In this document: positions 8,495 to 16,472 of the stretch, one piece after another | How the letters are laid out: every line of letters begins with the position of its first letter | How positions within the stretch are numbered: position 1 is the first letter of the stretch | Assembly: GCF_003710825.1 (NCBI RefSeq) | Contig: NZ_RHHQ01000012.1 | Span: 186,001-250,000, forward strand | DNA from: Brevibacillus fluminis | GTDB lineage: Bacteria; Bacillota; Bacilli; Brevibacillales; Brevibacillaceae | Direction: 5' to 3' | DNA: 64,000 bases | The notes under the pieces: generated by a model | Database searches by the model: none | What the model was told of the DNA's origin: nothing | What the model saw: only the letters and a program-made list of their open reading frames with translations | Made by a program: the position numbers and the translations under genes

Positions 8495-9439
8495 TTATTT
8501 TTTGTCGTTTTTCTTCTCATTCAGTGCTACGTGGGAAGCGAAATCGTGAATGAGTGTAGCTGCGAGCAGCGAAGTGATGGTGGTTGGATCGTACGGTGGC
8601 AGCACTTCTACCAAATCGAAGCCGATGTAGTTCAGGTCAGTCAGGCTGCGAACGATTTCCAAAGATTCAGCGCTGGAGAAGCCGCCTGCTTCAAGCGTAC
8701 CTGTACCTGGAGCAAACGCTGGATCGACGAAATCGATATCGAAAGTCAGGAAGACAGGCGTGTCGCCGATTTTGTTTTTGATTTCGCTCACGACATCCGC
8801 GATGCCGCGTTGGCGCAATTCAGGGGTGGTAATGACGTTGTAGCCCAATTCATAGCTGGCATCCAGATCGCCAGGGTGGTTCAGCGTGCCGCGGATCCCG
8901 ACTTGGAACACTTTATCCGGTTGGAGCAAGTTTTCTTCGTACGCGCGGATGAATGGGGAACCATGCCAGTATTTTTCTTCGTAGTATGTGTCCCACGTGT
9001 CGGTATGGGAGTCGAATTGGATCATGGCAACAGGACCGTACACTTTAGCTGCAGCGCGCAGGCTAGCCAGCGTGACGGAGTGGTCGCCACCCAGACCGAT
9101 TGGGATAATCCCTTTTTGCATCAATTCGAGCATCGCAGCTTCAATGCGCTCGTAGCTGCGATGGATGTTGTGTGGAATAACCGGCACATCGCCGACATCG
9201 ATCGCATTGGTATCGTCGAACGGATACACTTTGTGGATCGGATGATAAGGGAACAAAGTCATCGAAGCTTGGCGGATCGCTTGCGGCGCAAAACGAGCAC
9301 CGACGCGGAAGGAAGCGGCGGTATCGAAAGGCATTCCGATGATCGCGACCTTGGCATTTTCATTGTCTGCTGGCAAGCGCATAAACGAACCTGTTGTGCA
9401 AAATTCTGGTTTTACGTCTGGTGTCAAAGGATATTTCAT
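8495..9439 (-). CDS. speB: agmatinase-family ureohydrolase
   Basis: Binuclear manganese hydrolase of the arginase/agmatinase superfamily, 314 residues. All metal-binding motifs are visible: GLGGDHSVTLAS, FDSHTDTWDTYY (D-x-H-x-D) and LTFDIDFVDPAFAPGTGT. The ATG at 9439 follows CCAGGAGGAACTTCCC. Agmatinase (agmatine to putrescine plus urea) is the likeliest assignment, hence the symbol. The protein is longer than the about 290-residue Bacillus-type SpeB, and its middle (YEEKYWHGSPFIRAYEE) would also fit guanidinobutyrase- or guanidinopropionase-like members, so the substrate is not certain. No spermidine synthase gene is beside it. Confidence 0.85.
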   Translation of the reverse strand: MKYPLTPDVKPEFCTTGSFMRLPADNENAKVAIIGMPFDTAASFRVGARFAPQAIRQASMTLFPYHPIHKVYPFDDTNAIDVGDVPVIPHNIHRSYERIEAAMLELMQKGIIPIGLGGDHSVTLASLRAAAKVYGPVAMIQFDSHTDTWDTYYEEKYWHGSPFIRAYEENLLQPDKVFQVGIRGTLNHPGDLDASYELGYNVITTPELRQRGIADVVSEIKNKIGDTPVFLTFDIDFVDPAFAPGTGTLEAGGFSSAESLEIVRSLTDLNYIGFDLVEVLPPYDPTTITSLLAATLIHDFASHVALNEKKNDKK

Positions 9440-9510
9440 GGGAAGTTCCTCCTGGAATTGTTAGATTTGTTGGTTTGGTTTGGTTTTTTACGTTGAAGGC
9501 TTTCCCGTTT

Positions 9511-9561
9511 TTATAAGATCATCGACAGCAAAACTGCGATTAAGAACAGTTTCAAGTTCAT
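9511..9561 (-). CDS. possible 16-residue hydrophobic peptide in the ureohydrolase leader
   Basis: A very short frame, MNLKLFLIAVLLSMIL then TAA, sits 71 bp upstream of the ureohydrolase start on the same strand. GGTAGGGG lies about 10 nt before its ATG. It could be a small membrane peptide, a leader peptide that couples translation to the downstream gene, or chance. The hydrophobic run directly after a charged Lys is the shape of known single-span microproteins, but I recognise no family. Confidence 0.35.
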   Translation of the reverse strand: MNLKLFLIAVLLSMIL

Positions 9562-9712
9562 TTCAGACTAACCCCTACCTTTTGATGAAAGTATGGCTGT
9601 ATGCTTTACCTCTAAGCAAAAACGATACCAACTGTAATAAACGCGATTTTACCCGCTTTTGCATCGTTTTTACCCAGGGATGAATTGATTATGCACCAAT
9701 GCATCATTTTTT

Positions 9713-9730
9713 CTAACTAATATTAGTTAG
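9713..9730. promoter_or_regulatory. 18-bp perfect palindrome upstream of the MATE gene, likely operator
   Basis: CTAACTAATATTAGTTAG is a perfect palindrome centred between 9721 and 9722, 94 bp before the MATE start. Such a site is typical of a dimeric repressor of the MarR or TetR type. The 9440-9823 interval otherwise holds only the small hydrophobic frame at 9511-9561. Confidence 0.6.
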
Positions 9731-9823
9731 GTAATGGGCGTTAGCGTTTCCAAGCAATCGATGCTAAAATCAATTCACTTGAATTGTATTTTACCACAAA
9801 ATGTGATCGGAAAGGTGGAATGT

Positions 9824-11209
9824 ATGAAGATGGCAGAAGCCGCCAGTAAAGGGAAGGTGCGCTTGACCGAAGGGCCAATCGGAAAAACACTATTCTTTTT
9901 TGCCCTCCCTGTCTTATTCGGCAACGTCCTGCAATCGCTCAATGGCTCGATCAACTCGATCTGGGTAGGGAAGTTCCTCGGAGAGACCGCGTTGGCCGCG
10001 ACGTCCAATGCGAACAATATCATGTTTTTTCTGCTCAGCTCCATTTTCGGGATCGGCATGGCCACAACGATTTTGGTAGGACAAAATATCGGGGCCAACA
10101 ACATGGGAGAAGCGAAGCGGGTCGTAGGGACGAGCGCGGTGTTTTTTTGTTCGCTGTCGATTTTAATCGGTTTGATCGGTTTTCTATTTTCCGCCGACAT
10201 CTTGCAATGGATGAATACGCCGCCCGATGCCATTCCGCTTGCTATTGCCTACACGCGCATCATTTTTGCCGGAGTCCCGTTTTTGTTCGTGTATAACTTC
10301 ATCATGATGATTCTGCGCGGGTCGGGCGATTCGAAAACACCGTTTTATTTCCTGCTTATTTCGGTGGTTCTCGATATCGTGCTGAATCCGCTGCTGATTT
10401 TCGGGATTGGCCCGTTTCCGGAGATGGGCATATCCGGATCGGCGTTCTCCACGCTCATCGCCCAGTTCATCAGCCTGATTTTGCTCGTCGTCTATCTGTT
10501 CAAGACGAATTACTTCCTGTTATTGCGGAAAGGCGAATACCATCTGCTGCGCTTCGACCGCGAAATTATCGCTGCTCTAATCAAAAAGGGGCTGCCGATG
10601 GGATTCCAGATGATCGTCGTCTCATCGAGCGGGCTGGCCTTGATCAACCTGGTCAATACGTTCGGCTCGGATGCCACTGCGGCGTATGGGGCCGCGACGC
10701 AGCTGTCCAACTACATCCAGATGCCAGCAATGGCAATCGGTGCAGCGGTGTCCTCGATGGCGGCGCAAAACATCGGGGCAGGGAAGTGGGATCGCGTGAC
10801 GCGCACGGCCATGACGGGCATTTTGTTCAATTTCGTCATGTCCGGGATATTGGCCGCGCTCATCTATGTGTTCAACCGCGAGGCGCTGTCGCTGTTTCTC
10901 CCTACTGAGGGAGATGCGATCGCGATCGGAATGCATATCAACCGGCTGACCCTTTGGGCGTTTGTGCTGTTCGGGATCAACTTTGTCCTGGCAGGTGTTA
11001 TCCGTTCGACCGGTGCCGTCATGGTGCCGCTTCTCGTCACATTTATCGCGCTTTGGGTCATCCGCATCCCGATGTCCTACTATTTGGCGAATGTTTATGG
11101 TTTGGATGCGGTCTGGTGGAGTTTTCCCGTCAGCTTTACCATCGCTGTCATTTTGACGGTGCTCTACTACATGTTCGGCAATTGGAAAAAAGCGAAGATG
11201 ATGTCGTAG
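9824..11209 (+). CDS. MATE family multidrug/Na+ antiporter
   Basis: Twelve-helix efflux protein of the MATE family, 461 residues. I use the ATG at 9824, preceded by GGAAAGGTGGAATGT; the longer frame from 9734 would begin right after the palindromic operator and add 30 residues unlike the family. Typical features: the N-terminal LTEGPIGKTLFFFALPVLFG, TILVGQNIGANNMGEAKRVV, the repeat equivalent MAAQNIGAGKWDRVTRTA in the second half, and IMMILRGSGDSKTPFYFLLI. It probably exports drugs or metabolites in exchange for Na+ or H+. The 18-bp palindrome upstream suggests repression by an unlinked regulator. Confidence 0.9.
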   Translation: MKMAEAASKGKVRLTEGPIGKTLFFFALPVLFGNVLQSLNGSINSIWVGKFLGETALAATSNANNIMFFLLSSIFGIGMATTILVGQNIGANNMGEAKRVVGTSAVFFCSLSILIGLIGFLFSADILQWMNTPPDAIPLAIAYTRIIFAGVPFLFVYNFIMMILRGSGDSKTPFYFLLISVVLDIVLNPLLIFGIGPFPEMGISGSAFSTLIAQFISLILLVVYLFKTNYFLLLRKGEYHLLRFDREIIAALIKKGLPMGFQMIVVSSSGLALINLVNTFGSDATAAYGAATQLSNYIQMPAMAIGAAVSSMAAQNIGAGKWDRVTRTAMTGILFNFVMSGILAALIYVFNREALSLFLPTEGDAIAIGMHINRLTLWAFVLFGINFVLAGVIRSTGAVMVPLLVTFIALWVIRIPMSYYLANVYGLDAVWWSFPVSFTIAVILTVLYYMFGNWKKAKMMS

Positions 11210-11224
11210 CGGAGAACAAATATA

Positions 11225-11255
11225 AAAAGAAACCAGCCGATCATGGCTGGTTTTT
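11225..11255. terminator. bidirectional intrinsic terminator
   Basis: AAACCAGCC (11230-11238) pairs with GGCTGGTTT (11245-11253), flanked by A- and T-rich tracts. It ends the MATE gene and could also serve the stress-protein genes converging from the right. Confidence 0.85.
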
Positions 11256-11297
11256 ATCATTTGAAAGAGGAGATAAGATTCGTAAGTCTAAAGCTGG

Positions 11298-12155
11298 CTA
11301 CGATCGAACGATCAACAGCGGTTTTGTCGTTCGGTGAATCACTTTGTAAACCGTGCTGCCGACCAGCAAATCGGTGAGGCCGCTTGTTCCGTGGTACCCG
11401 AGCGCAACCAAATCGATATGCTCTTGCTCGGCGGCTTCCTTGATTCGCAGGGATGGATCGCCGATCGCCACCTTTGTGGTGTAGGTGACGCCGGATGCGC
11501 GCAGCAGCGGCTCGTATGCGGCGATAATGCGTTCGCCGCTGGTCACCAGCTTCTCATGAATATCCTCGCTAAGCTCTTCCGCGTGAGGGAAAGAGTAGCC
11601 GACCGCCGTGAACAGTACGAACTCTGCGCCGGTCTTTTTGCCCAGCTGGATGGCCGCTTCGGCAGCATAACGGGCGTGATCAGAGCCGTCCACCGCAATC
11701 AGGATGCGTTTTGGCGCATGAACGGATTCGGTTTCTTCCGGCACGAGGATGATTGGAACCGGCAGGTGGTGCAGCAGAGGATAGCCGATGCTGCCGAGCA
11801 TCCAGCCAGCGACACGGCCATAGCCGTGCGTACCCATCACGATCATGTCGTGCTCTTGGGCCCAGTTGCCGATCGCCTCGTGCGTAATGCCGACCTCATA
11901 GTTCATGGTATAAGGCACGCGAGAATTTTCAACCAGCTCAAAAGACGGCTGGAGGTGTTCCATCGCGTCCTCTTTTTGATAGCGAGTGAATTGCTCAGGA
12001 TCAATGAACGTCACGGTTTTTCCCGGCGGCAGCGGCGAAAGAACATGCAAGAGGGTTAGGGACGCATCGGTTTTGTCAGCAGCGATCGCCGTCGCCAGGC
12101 GGACGGCCTGCTGCGAACGCTCACTTGCGTCGATTGGGACCAAGAGCTTCGTCAT
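11298..12155 (-). CDS. tandem-domain universal stress protein (UspA family)
   Basis: Cytosolic protein of 285 residues made of two Usp domains. Domain 1 begins KLLVPIDASERSQQAVRLA and ends with the ATP-binding loop GTHGYGRVAGWMLGSIGY then PIILVPEE. Domain 2 begins RILIAVDGSDHARYAAEAA and ends GYHGTSGLTDLLVGSTVY then PLLIVRS. Both keep the G-2x-G-9x-G(S/T) nucleotide-binding pattern. It lies 29 bp downstream of a single-domain Usp gene on the same strand and is likely co-transcribed with it. Usp proteins aid survival of stress or growth arrest; the specific role is unknown. Confidence 0.92.
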   Translation of the reverse strand: MTKLLVPIDASERSQQAVRLATAIAADKTDASLTLLHVLSPLPPGKTVTFIDPEQFTRYQKEDAMEHLQPSFELVENSRVPYTMNYEVGITHEAIGNWAQEHDMIVMGTHGYGRVAGWMLGSIGYPLLHHLPVPIILVPEETESVHAPKRILIAVDGSDHARYAAEAAIQLGKKTGAEFVLFTAVGYSFPHAEELSEDIHEKLVTSGERIIAAYEPLLRASGVTYTTKVAIGDPSLRIKEAAEQEHIDLVALGYHGTSGLTDLLVGSTVYKVIHRTTKPLLIVRS

Positions 12156-12184
12156 GATAAGTTCCTCCTAAACAGAAATGGTGA

Positions 12185-12610
12185 TTAACGTACGATCAAT
12201 ACCGAGCATTTGGCATGGTGCAGCACCTTGGCGCTCACGCTGCCCAAAAGCACGGAGGAGACGAGGCCATGGCCAACGCTCCCAACCACGATCAGATCGC
12301 ACTCTTTTGCTTCGGCTTCATTGCAGATTTCTTCCGCTGCACCGCCGAGAATGTTGCGGTACGCGACGCGCGATTTATCCTCGAACTGCGCCCATGCCTG
12401 ATAGGAAGGCGTCTCTTCCGGTGAGAGCACGTCTTGCGGCTGAGGGATAACGGCAGCCGGATAGCCAGCGATGACGGGGACGAATGGCTGGAACACGTGT
12501 ACGAACGTAATTTTGGCTTCCGGCAGCGCTTCGTGCGTTTGCTTTGCCCATTCGACCGCCTTTTGGGACGTTTCGGAACCATCAACTGCAACTAAAATAT
12601 TGGTAAACAT
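12185..12610 (-). CDS. single-domain universal stress protein (UspA family)
   Basis: Usp of 141 residues, the usual length for one domain. It begins FTNILVAVDGSETSQKAVEW and ends with VVGSVGHGLVSSVLLGSVS, AKVLHHAKCSVLIVR, so the ATP-binding glycine loop is complete. A long loop (about residues 35-85, with PVIAGYPAAVIPQPQ) is rich in proline and variable in the family. AGGAGGTCACTC precedes the ATG at 12610. It is the first gene of the Usp pair. Confidence 0.92.
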   Translation of the reverse strand: MFTNILVAVDGSETSQKAVEWAKQTHEALPEAKITFVHVFQPFVPVIAGYPAAVIPQPQDVLSPEETPSYQAWAQFEDKSRVAYRNILGGAAEEICNEAEAKECDLIVVGSVGHGLVSSVLLGSVSAKVLHHAKCSVLIVR

Positions 12611-12686
12611 GAGTGACCTCCTGTTTTAACTGTTATTTCGTTTCCTGAAGCACCTTCAGTATAGCAAAGGGGTCTTTCGCTGTATG

Positions 12687-12725
12687 TCAGGGAGAACCCT
12701 GAATATGAGGGAGGTTTTTCCCTGA
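12687..12725. promoter_or_regulatory. overlapping alternative hairpins between usp and the beta-lactamase-like gene
   Basis: TCAGGG (12687-12692) can pair with CCCTGA (12697-12702), or TCAGGGA (12687-12693) with TCCCTGA (12719-12725). The middle GAGGGA can also pair with the last arm. The arms are mutually exclusive, as in an attenuator or a repressor site with repeated half-sites. No T-tract follows directly, so this is not a simple terminator. The rest of 12611-12864 holds no recognisable gene. Confidence 0.3.
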
Positions 12726-12864
12726 TCTTTGCGATGGAAAGCCACTGACTGGTCCGAGGAGTCGCAACCGTTCGAACTTTCAGTCTTGACTTTGGAAGAA
12801 AGATGGGAATTAATGAGGGTAGGAAAAGGCCGTCCATTTTTACATAGAAAAGAGGAGACAAGTC

Positions 12865-13752
12865 ATGGAATTGCAAGAAAAGCTGGAGCGAATCGCGCGA
12901 GAAATGCCGGGGACGTTCGGGGTTGCAATCAAACATCTGGAGACGGGCGAAGAAGCGTCCTTGTTTGGGGATGAGCTGTTTCAGCTGGCGAGCGTTTTCA
13001 AAATCCCGATCCTGGCGACATTGTTTCGGGATGTGGAGGAAGGACGCCTTTCGCTGGGCGAGCGTGTGAAGCTTCAGGCGGACGAGCGTGTGCCAGGCTC
13101 GGGCGTGCTGCAGGAGCTGGACCCCGGGGCCGAGGTGACGATCAAAGACTTGGCGATGCTGATGATCATCGTCAGCGACAATTATGGAACTGACCAGGTG
13201 CTCAAGCATGTGGGGATCGAGCGCGTCAATCGCTTTATGAATGAGCTAGGCCTCGTAAAAACCAACATCCAGCACGATTGCTGGCGCCTGCTGACGATCT
13301 GTACGGGACTTGATTTGCCAGCGCCGACCGCGGAGGGATACGAGGAATACATGCGACGCGAAGACGCTGATCAATTCGACGAGGCTCATTCGATCCTTGA
13401 GCCGCGGCCGGAGAATAACGTATCGACTCCCCAAGAGATCAACCGCCTGCTGGAGATGATCGCGAAGAAGCAGCTGATTTCCGAAGCGGCCTGCGACGGG
13501 ATGCTGAACATTCTCAAGCGTCAGCAATTTACCAGCCGCATTCCGAACCTGCTCCCTGGACAAGCGCGTGCCGCGCACAAAACCGGAACGATCGGCAGCT
13601 GTGTCAACGACGCCGGAATCGTCTACATGCCGCAAGGAAAAGGTGCGTTTGCCATCACGGTGCTGTCGCGCGATAACGAAAGCACCAATCAGGGCGCACA
13701 AACGATTGCGCGACTGTCCCGCGCTGCATACGATCACTTCATGGAATCATAA
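12865..13752 (+). CDS. class A beta-lactamase-like serine hydrolase without signal peptide
   Basis: Penicillin-binding/beta-lactamase fold protein of 295 residues. The catalytic motifs are in the expected order: SVFK (Ser-x-x-Lys, about residue 44), SDN in IIVSDNYGTDQ (about residue 109) and KTG in AAHKTGTIGSC. The region between SDN and KTG includes ILEPRPENNVSTPQEINRLL, similar to the omega loop, but the Glu is fewer residues from the STP element than in TEM-type enzymes, so a deacylating Glu is not certain. The N-terminus MELQEKLERIAREMPGTFG has no hydrophobic core, so the protein appears cytosolic, unlike secreted beta-lactamases. The ATG at 12865 follows AGAGGAGACAAGTC. It could be a peptidase or esterase rather than a resistance enzyme. 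Confidence 0.82.
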   Translation: MELQEKLERIAREMPGTFGVAIKHLETGEEASLFGDELFQLASVFKIPILATLFRDVEEGRLSLGERVKLQADERVPGSGVLQELDPGAEVTIKDLAMLMIIVSDNYGTDQVLKHVGIERVNRFMNELGLVKTNIQHDCWRLLTICTGLDLPAPTAEGYEEYMRREDADQFDEAHSILEPRPENNVSTPQEINRLLEMIAKKQLISEAACDGMLNILKRQQFTSRIPNLLPGQARAAHKTGTIGSCVNDAGIVYMPQGKGAFAITVLSRDNESTNQGAQTIARLSRAAYDHFMES

Positions 13753-13762
13753 ATCGAAAAAA

Positions 13763-13793
13763 AAAGAAGCCGGTGCGCATGCATCGGCTTCTT
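13763..13793. terminator. bidirectional intrinsic terminator
   Basis: AAAGAAGCCGGTGC pairs with GCATCGGCTTCTTT around a GCAT loop (one wobble pair). It ends the beta-lactamase-like gene and the convergent hydrolase gene. Confidence 0.85.
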
Positions 13794-13851
13794 TGTCTGC
13801 AACTTTTTTTCAGAAATCCGCGTATATCCACTACAGCCAAACGACAGCTGC

Positions 13852-14583
13852 TTACCGAACCGCTTTCGTCCGCCCCGCCAGCTCGACGAATGACGAAGCA
13901 ATCCGCAGCATGTTGTCATCGTGCAACCACATCCGCTCCGGATGCCACTGTATGCCGACAATCGTGGCATCGTCGTTTTCAATCGCTTCAATGACGCCGT
14001 CCGGCGCAACGGCCGTGACGCGAAAGCCCGGCGCCGGGTCTTTGACCGACTGGTGATGGGACGTATTTACCAGCACTTCATCTTTGCCAAGCGCATCTCT
14101 GACAAAGCCGGGAGCAAGTGAAACGCTGTGCGCCGCATATAGCTTGGAGCCTTTTTGCCCGTGCTGGAGAGCATGGGGGATTTGGGACGGGATGTCCTGA
14201 ACGAGATTTCCGCCGAGCGCCACATTGATGATCTGCATGCCGCGGCAGATACCCAGCATCGGCTTTTTCAACTCACGGGCAATGCGAATCAGCGCAAGCT
14301 CCGCCACATCGCGCTCGTAATCGACCTCGCCTAAGCCCGGCAGCGGCTGTTCGCCGTAGAGATGGGGAGCAGGGTCTTCTCCACCGGTCAAAATCAGCCC
14401 GTCCAGCGCTTCGACCATTGCTTGCAAGGGGGCGTTCGGCTGATGCAGGAGCGGCAGCAACAACGGTGTTCCGCCGGATCGCACTACGCCGTCGATATAG
14501 CTGTTGCTTACATAAAAGTTCGGTTCGTGCGGATTTTTGGCAAAAAATTGTTTGGGACAGGCAATGCCGATGATAGGCGGCAT
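13852..14583 (-). CDS. class I glutamine amidotransferase-like gamma-glutamyl hydrolase (peptidase C26), copy 1
   Basis: Cytosolic hydrolase of 243 residues, related to PuuD-type gamma-glutamyl-GABA hydrolases. Visible: N-terminal PPIIGIACPKQFF, GGEDPAPHLYGEQPLPGLG, the nucleophile elbow KPMLGICRGMQIINVALGGN (Cys in GICRG), VNTSHHQSVKDPAPGF, and the His-Glu pair in GIQWHPERMW, giving the Cys-His-Glu triad. GAGGTGAGAAC precedes the ATG. It is transcribed divergently from the OppA-like lipoprotein gene. A close paralogue with the same arrangement is at 34292-35017. The family cleaves gamma-glutamyl amide bonds; the actual substrate is unknown. Confidence 0.88.
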   Translation of the reverse strand: MPPIIGIACPKQFFAKNPHEPNFYVSNSYIDGVVRSGGTPLLLPLLHQPNAPLQAMVEALDGLILTGGEDPAPHLYGEQPLPGLGEVDYERDVAELALIRIARELKKPMLGICRGMQIINVALGGNLVQDIPSQIPHALQHGQKGSKLYAAHSVSLAPGFVRDALGKDEVLVNTSHHQSVKDPAPGFRVTAVAPDGVIEAIENDDATIVGIQWHPERMWLHDDNMLRIASSFVELAGRTKAVR

Positions 14584-14672
14584 GTTCTCACCTCGTTTGT
14601 CAGTTGGAAGAATGTACGATTAGTATGGAAGATCTCAGGCAGAAAGGGAACAAAAAACGTATAGAAGATTTA

Positions 14673-14703
14673 CATAAGGTGTATTGAGGAATTCAATTTG
14701 TCA
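14673..14703 (+). promoter_or_regulatory. conserved 31-bp element upstream of oppA-like copy 1
   Basis: This stretch starts CATAAGG, has AGGAATT in the middle and ends ATTTGTCA. It matches 25 of 31 positions in the stretch at 35123-35153, which lies at a similar distance from the paralogous gene. Flanking sequence is not obviously alike, so the element is probably a shared operator or promoter. The binding factor is unknown. Confidence 0.5.
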
Positions 14704-14799
14704 TGGTTCTTTTCCTTGCAGTACGATGTGTACGAGCAAAAAAGAAAGAGATGCAAAAGACGTAGCAAACGATGAATCCGTACAGGGGGGAAGCTTGCA

Positions 14800-16446
14800 T
14801 TGAAGAAGAAGTTGATCCGTTGCATGAGCATGTTCGTGCTGCTAGGAGGAATGTTGGCGGGCTGTAGCAGCAATTATGCCGCCACACCAGCGCAGCCGAC
14901 ACAGCCACAATCGCAAGGAAACGCAGGAACTACCGATGCCGGCAGCAAAGCACCGCAAATTTTGCACCTGAATGTAGAAGAACCATCATCGCTTGATACT
15001 GTTTCAGCAGACGAGGCGAATTCCGGCATTTTGATTCGCGAGCTGTTTGACGGGCTGACACGCTTCGATGAAGACGGGAACGCCGTCAAATCGTTGGCAG
15101 AGGACATCAAGGTGTCCGACGATCAGCTGGTGTACACCTTTACGCTGCGCGATTCGAAATGGACGAATGGCGATCCGGTTACTGCCGAGGATTTCGCGTA
15201 TACCTGGATGCGCAATCTCGATCCGAAAAACGCTTCTCCCAATGCATACTCTCTCTTTGATGTGAAAAATGCCAAGGCCTACTATTCGGGCAAAGCCAAG
15301 GCGGAGGATGTCGGCATCAAAGCGCTTGACGTCAAGACACTGCAGGTGACGCTGGAGCACCCGACATCGTATTTCTTAGCGTTGACCCCATTTTTCACGC
15401 CGGTCAACAAAAAGGCGGTAGAAGCCAATCCGCAGGCATGGTGGAAAGATCCTTCGACATTTGTCAGCAACGGGGCATTCAAGCTCGATACGTGGGAGCA
15501 CAAGAGCAAGCTGGTGCTTGCCAAAAACGACACCTACTGGGATAAAGATGCCGTCAAGCTCGATAAAATTGAGTTTTCCATGGTGGCTGACACCAATACC
15601 GAGCTGGAGATGTTCAACCATGGTGATCTGGATTGGGCAGGCGGACCGCTCAGCTCGCTTCCGGCTGATGCGATTCCGGTTCTGAAGGAAGAAGGCAAGC
15701 TGAAATCCAAAATGAAGGCGGCCAACTACTACATCAAGTTCCAAACCGAGAAAGCGCCGTTCACCAATGAGAAGATCCGCAAAGCGTTTGCTTATGCGAT
15801 CAACCGCCAGGAGCTGACCGACAATGTGACCCAAGCGGGACAGACACCTCTTTTGGGATTCGTGCCGCAATCGATGGCACTCAAGCCGGAGGGCTATTTC
15901 AAGGACAGTGATTCCGAGCAAGCGAAAACCTTGCTTGCAGAAGGCATGAAAGAGTTGGGCGTGACTACCTTGCCGACCGTCACCTTCATGTATAATACGT
16001 CCGACATGAACAAAAAAATCGCCGAAGCGTTGCAGGCACAATGGAAAAAAACGCTGAACACCGACGTGAAGCTGGAAAACTACGAGACAAAGGTCTTTTT
16101 GCAAAACCAGGAAGGCGAAAACTACATGTTCTCCCGCTCAAGCTGGGTAGCTGATTACAACGACCCGATCAACTTTCTGGAAAAATTCACAGAGAAAGAA
16201 AGCTCGAGCAACAACACGCGCTGGTTCAACCAAAAGTACACCGATCTCGTGGAGGGAGCACGTGTCGAAAAGGATGCAGCCAAGCGCAAGCAAATGTACA
16301 CGGAGGCGGAAACGATCCTCATGGATGCGATGCCGGTCACACCGCTTTACACGAATGTAAACGCATGGGTGCAAAATGACAATCTCAAAGGCGTCATCGT
16401 CGATGCGCTGGGGTACGTCGATTTTAGATTCGCCTATAAAGAATAG
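14800..16446 (+). CDS. peptide ABC transporter substrate-binding lipoprotein (OppA/SBP_bac_5 family), copy 1
   Basis: Extracellular lipid-anchored peptide receptor of 548 residues. It starts with TTG at 14800 after an AGGGGGG ribosome binding site. The signal is lipoprotein type: MKKKLIRCMSMFVLLGGM followed by LAGCSS. SBP family 5 features: VYTFTLRDSKWTNGDPVTAE, DFAYTWMRNLDPK, NGAFKLDTWEHKSKLVL, KNDTYWDKDAV and ALNPARTGY-like C-terminus replaced by VDALGYVDFRFAYKE. No permease or ATPase genes adjoin, so it must use an Opp/Dpp transporter encoded elsewhere. An aminotransferase gene starts 26 bp downstream in the same operon. It is a close paralogue, of identical length, of the protein at 35261-36907. 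Confidence 0.92.
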   Translation: MKKKLIRCMSMFVLLGGMLAGCSSNYAATPAQPTQPQSQGNAGTTDAGSKAPQILHLNVEEPSSLDTVSADEANSGILIRELFDGLTRFDEDGNAVKSLAEDIKVSDDQLVYTFTLRDSKWTNGDPVTAEDFAYTWMRNLDPKNASPNAYSLFDVKNAKAYYSGKAKAEDVGIKALDVKTLQVTLEHPTSYFLALTPFFTPVNKKAVEANPQAWWKDPSTFVSNGAFKLDTWEHKSKLVLAKNDTYWDKDAVKLDKIEFSMVADTNTELEMFNHGDLDWAGGPLSSLPADAIPVLKEEGKLKSKMKAANYYIKFQTEKAPFTNEKIRKAFAYAINRQELTDNVTQAGQTPLLGFVPQSMALKPEGYFKDSDSEQAKTLLAEGMKELGVTTLPTVTFMYNTSDMNKKIAEALQAQWKKTLNTDVKLENYETKVFLQNQEGENYMFSRSSWVADYNDPINFLEKFTEKESSSNNTRWFNQKYTDLVEGARVEKDAAKRKQMYTEAETILMDAMPVTPLYTNVNAWVQNDNLKGVIVDALGYVDFRFAYKE

Positions 16447-16472
16447 AAGAGATAAAAAAGGAGGATGGAAGT

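Noticed and set aside
8474..9496. Plus-strand open frame of about 340 codons opposite the ureohydrolase gene
   Set aside because: It is the antisense shadow of a well-conserved enzyme gene with all metal-binding motifs.
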